Shown: piece after piece, positions 24,924 to 35,188 of the stretch
Position numbering within the stretch: position 1 is the stretch's first letter
Layout of the letters: every line of letters begins with the position of its first letter
Assembly (NCBI GenBank): GCA_047495785.1
Contig: JBLDXI010000007.1
Location: forward strand, 3,720,001-3,784,000
Direction of reading: 5' to 3'
DNA from: Lepidodermella squamata
Taxonomy: Eukaryota > Gastrotricha
Length of the DNA: 64,000 bases
Notes under the pieces: model-generated
What the model saw: the letters and a program-made list of their open reading frames with translations, nothing else
The model's database searches: none
Told to the model about the DNA's origin: nothing
Position numbers and translations under genes: made by a program

Positions 24924-25978
24924 ATGTCATTTCACGCGGCTGTTCTTGCCTCGGGCTTTTTTGCCTTATTCATTGCTCAGACTCAAGGTTGGCCTTGTTT
25001 CAACTATACCTGAAGAGTGTAGCTAAATTACCTTTCTTGTACAGCCATAAAGTGCTACAATGCCACAAGTGAGCCCAATATGGGCGAGGACGCTCTTTCA
25101 TCGCTCATGTTCAAGCTGATGTTCGGCACAGCGAGATTGGAAGCTAATGCCACCCTGCCTTGGAACGCCACTATCGAAGATAACTGCGACTACTGCATTG
25201 TAAGACCGCGCGGCTTTAAACTCTTTATTTAAACCAGTTGATCAGAGAAAACAGGAAAGGAATCCCAAGAATTTTTCAGTTTTTTCGTCTTAGGTGTTTC
25301 AGATCTATTCTTAATTTGTTTTGTCTTGGCTTTAGCGCATCAGTGCTCGAATTTCCGCAAGTCTCGGCGACTTTATGGGAGATGAAGCCAATGTCACAGA
25401 CATGCCGTTCTCAATTGCTGACAAACAACTATCCGTTGTCATGCACTATTGGACATGCGTTCGCAATGGCGATAAACAGAACACTGCTGCCGCGTCGACT
25501 ACCACGCAACGATCTGCGAAGGCGAGCGTGCCCGTTGTCAAAAAGCCAAGCAAGTCCAATCCCATGCTAGCAGGCCTCAACTTGGACGATCTTATGGAAT
25601 CTTTCCGTGAGTTGTTCAATCTATTTTAATAGTTCTTGTATATTTTACCTGATAACAGCTGGCGCTGTGTCAGATGGCAACGATCAGGCTGGCTGCTCTG
25701 CCATGTCTGGAATTTTCAAAATGCCAGGTAGCCTTAAAAATGCCATGCAAGCTTGCACGTGTTGCAGTGATAAGTAAGACAAGCAAAGTTTACGATCTCA
25801 AATTTTTAATGCTAATATTGTCAATGATAGATGCAACAAGGATGAAAATTGTGGACTGAATGATGATATTAAGGAGGCTTATGGCGACAAGCTCTGTGCG
25901 AATGCCAACTCAAAATCAGGCCCTGACGGTTCTTCCGATGCTTTTTCGTTACTCCTCAGCATTTTTGGCAAAAAATAA
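24924..25978 (+). CDS. small secreted cysteine-rich protein, tandem copy 2
   Basis: Predicted 250-residue paralogue. Exons: 24924-24987, 25045-25199, 25336-25606, 25659-25773, 25831-25978. The signal peptide is MSFHAAVLASGFFALFIAQ. The body has IKCYNA, NATLPWNATIEDNCDYC, then the YWTC motif, a Ser/Thr/Lys-rich linker, AGCSAMS, ACTCC and CNKDENCGLNDDIKEAYGDKLC. There are eleven Cys in all; an odd number leaves one free for dimerisation or unpaired. The tail is longer (SGPDGSSDAFSLLLSIFGKK), as in copy 1 and unlike copies 3 and 4. AATAAA is at 26051-26056. Function is unknown; secretion and glycosylation are inferred from the sequence. Confidence 0.82.
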
Positions 25979-26940
25979 TGTTAACAAGGAAAAACATTCC
26001 ACGATTTTCACTTTTTTTCACGATATTATTTTACTTAGTAACCATAAGCAATAAAATTAGGTATTAGGTCTTCAAAATTGTGTAAAATAATTATCTATTG
26101 ATTAAGTGACCCGAATTTTCTGTCTCGGGTAACTGTAACAGGACGTAGATCTTCGAGATTTCTAGATTTCTAGTTTGCAATTAACCCAACGCTACTCGGT
26201 CTACTCGCATTTCACAGCCGCATTTCACTGAGATCAAAGAAACCCGCAACGTCAGTCTCAAAAAATAGACAATATTACAGTTCGTCCAAATTGTTCGGGG
26301 TTATTGATACTAAATTCAGGGTTGCGGCAATTAACTCGAGAAAATAAGGATTCGGAAAATACGTGATGGAACTAGGCGGACCATTTTCTGTGACTGACAA
26401 CGGACCAGCATTAACAGCTTCCAATGTAGTGTGACACATGATTTTATTAAGGTGACTTTCGTGTCACATTGAATGGCATATGGCATCAAAATTTTATAGC
26501 GGTTTTATAGCACAATTTTACATGAAGTTGCGGAGTGTTGTGACACGGTCCGCATGGGGTGGTCTGCCAAGTTCCATAATGACCACCTTTTTAGAAGTAG
26601 CCATGTGACAAGACATTTGACCTTATCATATGCAGGCTATACTTGATAAAAAGTCAACATAGATCGTGATGAAACTCAGGAAATGTTGAATTAAAGCAAA
26701 AGGCGTTGTAGCACTGAAAACGGCTTGAATGAAGAATCCAACAATAGATAGCGCTGGAAAGTCAACTACAATTAGCTACAATTGCTACGTTTCACCAATG
26801 AAATCACGACTATCTATAAACATGGCTATCGAGCACGTGGCATTTCAAGTGTAGCTGAGACTGGAATGGCCATTCAAAAGTAATTGATTTCCCTCAACGA
26901 TGGAAGCAACGGCTATCGTAAATACCGAATGTGAGGACCT
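25979..26940. other. intergenic downstream of cysteine-rich copy 2
   Basis: AT-rich with no supported gene. It contains several short repeats, such as GTGACAC near 26430-26550, but no clear inverted or tandem structure. Confidence 0.4.
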
Positions 26941-26989
26941 AATGAGAAGAGAGGACCTATTTTGAAGAGAGGGCTACAGGCCTCGCGAA

Positions 26990-27312
26990 CTAACCTTTGC
27001 ACAGAAAGGTTTTCAAGATCAGATGAAGCTTTAGAACACTTTTTCATTGAACAGGGGGGAAAAAACTACCAAGATATTCCCATGGGTCACAACTACACCA
27101 GAAGTTTTAGACGTTTAGCTTTACGTTTTCTTTCTCGGCTTTAATGGGCGAGTGCTATCAGCGATGCACGACCTGGCCATCGATTGTAAAGACAGGTTCG
27201 CCAACAACGCAACGTTTCATCGCGATGACGAGCACCATGGGCAACCTTGTCATAGGGCCAAGCGACTCGCTGTTCGCTAACCTCAACCTCAATTTTATGG
27301 GTTCTCCCCGTG
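26990..27312 (+). pseudogene. relic of a cysteine-rich gene (intron 2 and exon 3 remnant)
   Basis: Similar to the copy 3 region 29490-29890: it shares CCCATGGGTCACAACTA and TTTCTCGGCTTTA. The later exon 3 sequence (ATGACGAGCACCATGGGCAA..CTGTTCGCTAACCTCAACCT) then continues to the donor CCCC|GTGAGT at 27312. The acceptor AG is destroyed (CTTTAATGG instead of CTTTAGCGC). The middle of the exon, with the YWTC motif, is deleted. No exons 1, 2, 4 or 5 are found around it. Confidence 0.7.
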
Positions 27313-29185
27313 AGTTGCTAATATACTTATATAAACCTTTGTTCAAACACTTTACATCGGTGTTGTTCAAACACCAAGTTGATTGAATGACATGCCGGTT
27401 TTTACTTCGGTTATTACCTCAAATCACCGATCGTGATTTGGCAGGTCGACCCTCAACCTAAGGTCAAATCACTTCCATGAAGAAACTGATTCCACCATTG
27501 AAATCCTCGGGGATGGCTACGAAAAATCCGACATCGTGATCAGCTTGGCCGATTTCATTTTCTTTGTTCTTTCTTTATCTATCTTCATAACTCAGAGCAA
27601 AATTCATCTTTAGAAACGCTATATGGGCTATGGGAAGGTTTCTGTGCAAAAGGCAAGGTCAGCCTTAGATCGTGAGTTTGTTGTTGTTTGCCTTTACAAG
27701 TTGTGCTTCAGATGCAACTTGTAAATGATGGATTTTGGTGGAAAAAACGAGGTCAACCGAGTAAAAACGCCCCGGGAAAAGCTGTTGTAATCACCGTGAA
27801 CAACACAGCTATCAATCAATGTTAACTAATTTTCGAAGTTCGATTAGTTCTATCGAAGTTCTATATCTAAATATATTCCCTGTGTATCGAGCCACCAGAA
27901 ATCGTCCGGTTTAGATAAAGTCCGGTTTATACCGGTCCGGTTCAAACAACGATCACTGTAAGTGAAACCTTTCTTTCATCTCTTTTACGGGTAACCTCTG
28001 GGGAATGTGCAATTTTTCGTTGCGATCGGGTGCAGGACTTCGACCTTCCACGATCTTGTTGGTCAATGGCGCTCGTGGTGGTGCTGCTCTGTTTGTTCGG
28101 GGGGGGCGCTCTCGTGGTCGCCGAGCGGCGGCTGGCTGGCTGGTCGCAAGCTTAGTGAGTGGCTCGCTTTGGATGTTTTCCCTTTCGCTATCTCGAACCG
28201 CCGGAATTATCGATTGAGAATAAGTTATGAGCGATCGAAAATCATCTGATTTGTTTACTTTTCCAACCACTCGATGCTGATTCATCACATCACCTGGCAC
28301 CCATGCATTACAGGTTATTCAGGAGTAAAACTAGCTATATGCGCACGTCGGTCGCGCACACAGGTTACGCCCACGAATGTTGCGCACGAGTTAGGTTGCG
28401 CTCTTCATGTTGCACTCTTGACTTATGAGCTCAAGTCAATAACTTAAGAGCTGACACCTGCTCTTACCCGTGTCCACTCATTCGGGATTTGCTTCATTTT
28501 CATTCATTTAACGTAAACGCCGCATACGGGCAGCATTTGAAACGGCCGGAGTGCGGACAGGCAAAACGCTATTACCCAGTCGGGCTCGGGTATACCCGAA
28601 TGCGTTCGGGCACGTTTCTGACTTGGGCCCCAACATTGCGCTCGCTGATTTTCACATTGATTGATTGTAACACGCGCTTAGATTCCGGACACTTTCCACG
28701 CGTGAAACACCAGGGCACCAGCGTTCAGTGGCTCCGTTGTTCCATATTCGCGGTGAGATACTCAGCGCGCGTTTATAAATTTGTCTAATATTTTTCTTAT
28801 TCGCCCACGATTTAAATGTGTAGTTAAAAACTCAATCCTTTAACGATATCAAGCTTCGACACAGTTATATATGATAGTTGTATTTTTTGCCTTCAGAAAT
28901 TGCATGCTGACATAAGCACTAAACTGGGAAATAAAACAATCAAGTTTACAACCATTTACAACCTGCAATCAAACTTGGCCACGTTTTCGAAAATTTTCTA
29001 TTTAAAATACCCAGGCCAGTTTTTGAATTATGCGCCTATAGCCTGTTGGTACTAAGAAAAAACTATACGCCAAACGTGCCAGGTCGATGAGTAAAGACAA
29101 AGCAATTTCTTCGGTTGTAGAATCATCATTCAGCTTTCATCTCAACACTTATACAATAATCGTAAATCTTCTAACCGAAAATAAT
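27313..29185. other. intergenic, includes the start of segmental duplication unit 1
   Basis: No gene supported; open frames at 27953-28300 are on both strands and are shadows of GC-rich sequence. From about 27955 parts recur at 31230-31365 (GATCGGGTGCAGGACT, CAATGGCGCTCGT, GCGCACGAGTTAGGTTGCGCT). From 28665 on parts recur at 31565-31625 and 34426-34880. Confidence 0.55.
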
Positions 29186-30420
29186 ATGTCGTATTTCTCA
29201 GCTGTTCTTGCCTCAGGCATTGTTGCCATATTCATCGCGCAAAGTGAAGGTAAGTCTTCGATCAAATTTCCATTCAACAGGGGACTGCAACTCACCTTTA
29301 TGTTTAGCTATCAAATGTTACAATGCTGAGAGTTATTCGCATGACATGGACATGGATGCTATTTCGTCTCTCCTGCCCGATATGATGCCCAATATGTCTG
29401 GCACTGCGAGTTCGGAAGCTAATGGCACCCTGCCTTTGAACGCAACGATTGAAGACAACTGCAAATACTGCATGGTAATACCCTTCGTCGATTTACTAGA
29501 TCAGCTGAAACTTCGAAACTGTTAATCATTGAAAGAATATTACAGAGAAATTCCCATGGGTCACAACTATTTCTTTATTAATCTGGCTTTTGTTTTTCTT
29601 CTCGGCTTTAGCGCATGAGTACTCGAAGTTTCCTAACTTTCAAGGACTTCGTCACAGAAAATGATACATCCATGCCGTCATCCATTGCTGACAAGAAATT
29701 TACCTTCACCATGTCCTATTGGACGTGTGGTGGTGAAGACTCTCCACGTAGCACAACCTGGTCATCGACTGTAACGACGGATTCGACTACCACGCGTTTC
29801 ATGACGACGAGCAACATCGTCTCAGAGCCAAGCAAAGGCAACTCGTTGTTCGCTAACCTCAACCTCGGTTTTATGCGTGGTCTCCGTGAGTCGCTAAAAC
29901 CTCTATAAATTCTCCCATCGAATCGCTGTTTTCGAAGTTCAATTAATTATCTAAATGTATTTCATGTTAATTTTACCCGACAACAGCTGAATCTGCGTCG
30001 GATGGTAGCGATGAGGTTGGCTGTTATGTCATGTCTGCAATTAACAAAATGCCAGGCAGCGTTAAAGGTTACGTGCAGTCTTGCATGTGTTGCAGTGACG
30101 AGTAAGACTAGCAAATTTTGCGATCTCGACTCCTTAATTTCAATATGTTCAATGACAGATGCAACAAGGATGCCAATTGCGGTATGAATGACGACATTAA
30201 GGAGGCTTATGGCGACAAGGTATGTGCAAATGACAACGGCAGCTAAACACGTTCCAGTATGTGCTTCCGAGGATTTTTTTGAACATTTTGGCAAAAATTG
30301 ATGCCAACAAACGAAAACATCTTACGATTTACATTTTACGAGATAATTTATCGCGTGACCAAGCATAATAAATAAAAGAAGTTCCAAATCAACTATCATC
30401 TGTCCGTTCACTGACCTGAA
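27955..30420 (+). repeat. segmental duplication unit 1 (cysteine-rich copy 3 plus flanks)
   Basis: Homologous in blocks to 31230-36700. Shared parts are the upstream GCGCACGAGTTAGG block, the GCTTAGATTCCGGACACTTTCC block, TTTTTTGCCTTCAGAAATT, the gene itself and the 3' flank up to AACAGGACACGCAT. Unit 2 differs mainly by insertions: the DNA transposon, the 5'-leader insertion and the Pax fragment. Unit 1 has the family 2 MITE. Confidence 0.7.
29186..30246 (+). CDS. small secreted cysteine-rich protein, tandem copy 3
   Basis: Predicted 235-residue paralogue. Exons: 29186-29249, 29308-29474, 29612-29885, 29987-30101, 30159-30246, with family phases. The signal peptide is MSYFSAVLASGIVAIFIAQ. 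Exon 2 is 12 bp longer (DMDMDAISSLLPDMMPNMSG). The body keeps NCKYC, YWTCG, a Ser/Thr-rich linker with one TWSST unit, CMCC, CNKDANCGMNDDIKEAYGDKVC and a short tail ending NDNGS. The coding part looks intact. Its upstream region lacks about 75 bp present in copy 4, including the TATA box, so expression may differ. A polyadenylation signal lies near 30371. Confidence 0.8.
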
Positions 30421-30440
30421 TTTTAGGTCTCGACTAATCG

Positions 30441-30791
30441 TAACAGGGTGTGACTTTTTTCATCCGGCCAATGTCTTATTTCATCCGACAACTAAAAATG
30501 CGACTGAAATCATCCGACAGGAAAATATCAATTTTCTCGATTTTCCCGAGTTCGATTTTTCCGTAGAGGCATACCTGTTTTTTGCATCCTACTTTGGCCC
30601 CTGAACCGGCAGGATTTTATGGTGAAAGATTTCTGGCGATCCGAATAGTCATTTTTTTACTGTATTTTTTTAAATAGGAAAAAGCAAGTCGGCAGGTTTT
30701 AGTCACATTTTTGGTTGTCGGATGAAATAAGACATTGGTCGGATGAAGAAAGACATTGGTCGGATGAAAAAAGTGTTTCCCTCCTAACAGG
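30441..30791. mobile_element. MITE, family 2, with 7-bp target duplication TAACAGG
   Basis: A 337-bp insertion (30448-30784) is flanked by TAACAGG at 30441-30447 and 30785-30791. The paralogous locus has the uninterrupted site GTAACAGGACACGCAT near 36694. The ends are inverted: GTGACTTTTTTCATCCGGCC on the left; the right end, reversed, gives CACTTTTTTCATCCGACCAATGTC, with that unit repeated twice. No coding capacity. The same terminal and subterminal sequences occur at both ends of the MACPF-gene intron at 59621-60540. Confidence 0.88.
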
Positions 30792-31625
30792 ACACGCATG
30801 GAAGGGGTAAATACCGTATTTGTTCCTACGGCAGCCCAGGCTACTAATATTTCAATCGTCACAAAATTATGGAAATTAATTTCTCTTAAATCGTGTTTCC
30901 GACCTCAATAGCTAATATTGATGACTATTTCGATCGAATGATTCCTTGTGTGTAATCTTGAAAAAACATTTCCCTGCACTTCTCACACGAATGGCATGGT
31001 TAGAAGGCGGAAAATTGGCACAATAAATCGGGATTTATTGAAATTCATTGAGCTCACGGAATGTCCAGTTGCGCGCGCGCGCGCGTTGCGGAATGCGCGC
31101 TAAGGACAAGAGATGAAATGAAAGTTGCTGAATTAACTAAGAAAATAGAGTATTCATATTTGAATTTGAAAATTTTACATTTTAAATTTATCATTTCAAC
31201 CACCTCAACTAGGTCGGCCCTCAATGGCTAGTACGCTGCATAAGGCGATTTTTAAGTGTAGCCTCTATAGGGAATATGCAATTTTCGTTGTGATCGGGTG
31301 CAGGACTCCGGTGATCTGTTGCTCAATGGCGCTCGTAGCGGCGCACGAGTTAGGTTGCGCTTACGGGACATATTTTGAAATGAACTTATTCAATATTGAA
31401 ATGAATCAATTATTTAATCATTCCAATAGCTCGGATAACCAAGTCAACAATAGAAATAAGACATTGCCCGCTAATCATCAAAAATTAAATTCACATCTCA
31501 GCATTTTCGGCGACAAACCAATGCTTACAAAGGAATTCAATCATGATTTCTATGATTTTCTAATTGATTGATTATATTACGCGCTTAGATTCCGGACACT
31601 TTCCACGCGTGAAACCCAATGCACC
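30792..31625. other. intergenic, start of segmental duplication unit 2
   Basis: No supported gene. It includes a GC dinucleotide run near 31073-31085 and sequence homologous to 27955-28420 and 28665-28727. The plus-strand open frame 31224-31571 has no recognisable domain. Confidence 0.5.
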
Positions 31626-34425
31626 AGCTCGTCGGTACAGCGGTTAAAAGTGCCAAGTGCGATTTTCAAAATTTTTCAGGAGGCGAAAAAAACGTAGTTT
31701 TTCCGTTTTAAAATTCCTATTTCTCGTTTATCAGGGGATTTTATAGGGTAAGAATGGCCGGCGAACATGATGGTACAGTCTGTTTTGGACGGAAGTGCGA
31801 ACGTGTTATCCCACCTGAGACTTGGCACATTTACTCCCGATACTAATATTAATTTGTACACTCAAAACACATAGAAATACGTTAATTTCATTCCAAAGAT
31901 CTTTTATTTCCACTCACTTCTCCTGGTGTAAGAAAGAAAATTCATTTTCACTCTTATTTGGACCTTTTGCGAAGTTGCCACGTTGGCTTCCAATCATCAG
32001 GAGACGCCTGAACGGGTTTCGGTTGCGGTGTCTTTGCGATTCTTGGCTTCCTCACCACCGGCTGCGGAACTTCTACATCCGAGACCTCCTCAGCTCGACT
32101 AGTAGACGGTTCATCTGAAAGTTTTTTAGACCCTGATCCACTTTGTACGGCCATTTGAGTACCGATTTTGCGTGGCCGTCCCCTCGGCACTCGCGTCACG
32201 TTTGTGCGGGCGACGTTGTCTTGACCAAGCTCTGCATTGAAGTCTTTCAACTCGGAGATATCCGGTTCCGGTAGGCAATCACGAACTGTGGCTAGCGACT
32301 GGAGGTTTGCATAGAAGGAGTGGAATTCTCTCGGGATTAATGGCTTGTTGGGTTGAATCAGCTTCAACAGATCGTTGTGTTTTGCAACAGAAATAGGCAG
32401 AGGAGCTTCGTATAGCCTGGGAAACGGAAGTATGGAATCCTCATCAAAGCTCAGGCGTACTTCGGAAAATTCATCGTCGTAATCCTCGGCAAAAAATATT
32501 GAGCTGGGCTTGGATTTCTCAGCACGTATCCGATGGGATTTAGAGAAAAACCCGTCCAGTTTTCGTGACGACTCCCCGATTCCAAACGAATCGGCAACGG
32601 CTTTCACGTCGAGCCAGTCAGCGTAGCCCATTCGGACGAACTCATAGTTGCTGCTAGCCTGGGCGATGTCAATAAATTGCTGGGTTGTAAAAAATTCGCG
32701 GTGCGAAATCGCCCGTCCTAGTACGCTGTCGCCTTCATTCTGGGTATGACCCACTTCGAAATAGTTGATCTGAACAGAATCCAAAGACAGTTCACGAACT
32801 GCTCTCAAGAGGATAGCGACAACTTGCTTATTCTTCCCTATGTGGGGAAATAAAATAATCAACAACTCTTTGGAAATCAAGGCTTCATTTACCTTGCGCG
32901 CCACAATTATCGGCCCAAGCGTTAAAGCGCTTAACCCCTCGGTCAGAAGCATCGAGCAAAACTCGCCACAAAATAGTAGCAATCTCGCAGGATCCTCGCC
33001 CGCCGTCCGTTTCGTCCCAGACAAAATTAATAGGTTTCCGATTATCGCCATAGAAGTAGATCGTTTCCGTGAAAATTGTCAATTTTCGGCTGAAGACCAG
33101 CTCCTTAATATTGCTTTGCGGTAAAAGCACGACTTTCATCATGTCGAAACATATAACGACATGCGTTTCGCTCACCGAGAATTTCATCAGATCCTTAGTA
33201 GTCCGACCTTTGTCCTTCCGTTGAAGATGAGCGGCTTGCCTATCTTCTTCGACTAGCGGCACCGGCTTCTGCATCTCTTTATACGAAAAGCATTGACCAC
33301 ACTGGTCCTTTATAGGCGAATGGATAGCTAGATTCAGGGAATGAAAAATTTCGCTGAAAAACTGGTACGAAGGGGGTTGCGGCTCATCGTCATCATCGCT
33401 GTCGCAAGACCAGTCGGCTTCGTAATACTCAATAAGGAGCCTGGAATGATACTCATTCAGCAAGCCTTGGATGGTCCAGGTTGATTCGAGGTACTTCTTT
33501 TTCGAGTCCTTCCGACAATAATGCGACTCCACCGCTGGCAAAGACAGCAGGAATGTACGTATTTGGTCTCGCCGTCCCATGCTCTCTAACGATCGCTTGG
33601 TCGTTCGAAGGGCGATATTCGTCTCCGGATTGCCATTGGCACGTTCAACAACCGACTTCGAAATGCCCAGAGTTCCCAAGTAGCACGTTCGGCAACACGG
33701 CTTGTTTCTGACATAAAACCGGCTGCTGAAGTCCTTCGCAGGGCGCGACCCGTCGCCAGTTCGTCTCTCCACAGGAACTCTCTCAGAAGTGTTACGAATG
33801 AATGACCAGCGATCTTCCATCTTCAAAACTTGAAATTCCTCCCGAACAATTCTCCGCAATTCCAAATTTTGAAGGCAATCCTTCCGACAAGTAGTAAAAG
33901 GCACAACACTAGATTCCCCAACACCGTTGTAGCTACGCTTGCGAAGAGCCTTCTTTGCCAAGCGCATGGCTATGCATTGTTCGACCAGGGAATCCAAGAA
34001 CCCGTCGACGAATTCATTATGCAAACGGTTGACGCTACGATCGATTTCGGCATCAATCAACTTGGCAATTTCATTAAAATTCATGATAAGAGATTCTCCA
34101 ATAAGGCTTTCAAATAGATAGCTTACTAGTGTTTGACTGCTCGAATAGACGATTTTCCAGCTTAAATTTTACTATTACGGTGCTCATTGATTGTTTTTTG
34201 CGAGCACGCGTTGCTATTTTCAATAAAAATCCTAAGTGCGATCACTTGGCATTTTTAATGCTGATATGAATTCTCGCAAAACTTGGCACTTTGTTGATAA
34301 TCGACGAATTCAGAAAAACTAACAACACCACGACATCGGCCATATGTAATTAGGCTAGAAACTTTGAAAAACTCATTTTTGAAAAATTCTGTACTTGGCA
34401 CTTTTAACCGCTGTACCGACGAGCT
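31626..34425 (-). mobile_element. autonomous DNA transposon with perfect 33-bp terminal inverted repeats
   Basis: The terminal repeats 31626-31658 and 34393-34425 are exact reverse complements over 33 bp; they contain CGTCGGTACAGCGG and AAAAGTGCCAAGT. Subterminal ACTTGGCA motifs recur near 31826, 34244 and 34277. The element carries one transposase gene. It interrupts sequence homologous to 28665-28800: the left flank ends GCACCAG and the right flank resumes CTTCAAGACGCTC. A GC dinucleotide target duplication is possible. Intact ends and an open transposase suggest recent activity. Confidence 0.88.
31954..34084 (-). CDS. transposase (RNase H-like, DUF7869-type), one small intron
   Basis: Predicted 691-residue transposase in two exons, 34084-32893 and 32837-31954. 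They join across a 55-bp intron (donor CGCAAG|GTAAAT, acceptor CCACATAG|GG), which restores the reading frame exactly. The N-terminal half has a Cys-rich FYVRNKPCCRTCYLG motif and a DQCGQCFSYKEM..H zinc-type motif. The catalytic core shows VVICFDMMKV (first Asp), FVWDETDGGRGSCEIAT, WADNCGAQGKNK (second Asp) and GHTQNEGDS (acidic/His motif). This pattern is known from uncharacterised animal transposase-like proteins (DUF7869); calling these residues the DD(E) triad is inference. The C-terminus has an AT-hook-like VPRGRPRKIG. No disabling mutation is seen. AATAAA (minus strand) lies about 45 nt past the stop. Confidence 0.85.
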
Positions 34426-34844
34426 TCAAGACGCTCTGCTGTCCCATTTTCGCGGCGAGAAACTCAGCGCGTGTTTATTAATTTTCAAATATTTTATTTC
34501 GCCTACGGTTAACATTTTTTCACTTAAAACCTTTAATGGCGTCAATCTTTGACAGGGTTATATGATAGTTGCATTTTTTGCCTTCAGAAATTACTTGCTG
34601 CTGTAAGCACTAAACTGGGAAAAAAATACAGCCATTTACAACCTGCAATCAAGCTTGGCCACGATTTCGAAAAGTTTCTATTTAAAAATACCAGGCCACT
34701 GTTTAAATTGCGCGCCTACAGCATGTTGATACGAAGAAAAAACTGTACGGCAAACGTGCCAGGTCGATGAGCCAAGTCAAAGCAATTTCTTCCCACGTCA
34801 TAGCTGAGCTAAAGCCAGGGCACGAAATAATGCAGCTGGCCGCA

Positions 34845-34850
34845 TATAAA
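34845..34850 (+). promoter_or_regulatory. TATA box of cysteine-rich gene copy 4
   Basis: TATAAA in CGCATATAAAGTCAGCATTC, matching the promoters of copies 1 and 2. A 248-bp insertion lies between it and the start codon. Confidence 0.65.
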
Positions 34851-34885
34851 GTCAGCATTCAGCGACAGTTGTAGAATCATCATTC

Positions 34886-35133
34886 TCCTATGATGGAGGC
34901 TAGTAAACGAAGCAGAAATATAGTGTTTCAAAGTGCTCATTGTCAAAGAATGCAGAAACACTTGTTTCAGACAGCTTTTTTTATTATCGTTTTTTCCTGT
35001 ATACATACAATATCCCTTTTCCTGCGTTTCTCCTAGTTTCTAATAGTTGGAGAGGATAAAAGCAATCTTGGATTCACTCAGAATGCAAGAAAAGTGTTTA
35101 TGCATTCTGAGTTAGTCCAAGATTTCATAATTC
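34886..35133. repeat. insertion in the 5' leader of cysteine-rich copy 4, with hairpin
   Basis: Absent from the paralogue at 29110-29150; flanked by CATCATTC (34878-34885) and CATAATTC (35126-35133), which resemble a target duplication. It contains a hairpin: 35065-35087 pairs with 35101-35123 at 21 of 23 positions around a 13-nt loop. Confidence 0.6.
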
Positions 35134-35188
35134 GGCTTTTATCTATTTAGAGGCTTGCCCAATAATCGTCGATCTTCTACCCGAAAAT

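Noticed and set aside
28005-28300. Overlapping open frames on both strands in GC-richer DNA
   Set aside because: Frames on both strands with compositional bias and no domain; part of a duplicated noncoding block.
31224-31571. Plus-strand open frame next to the transposon
   Set aside because: Asn-rich with no domain; it spans a duplicated noncoding block and is not conserved in the other unit.
34886-35133. Leader insertion of cysteine-rich copy 4 as a 5'-UTR intron
   Set aside because: The boundaries do not follow GT-AG and are better explained by an insertion with similar 8-bp flanks.
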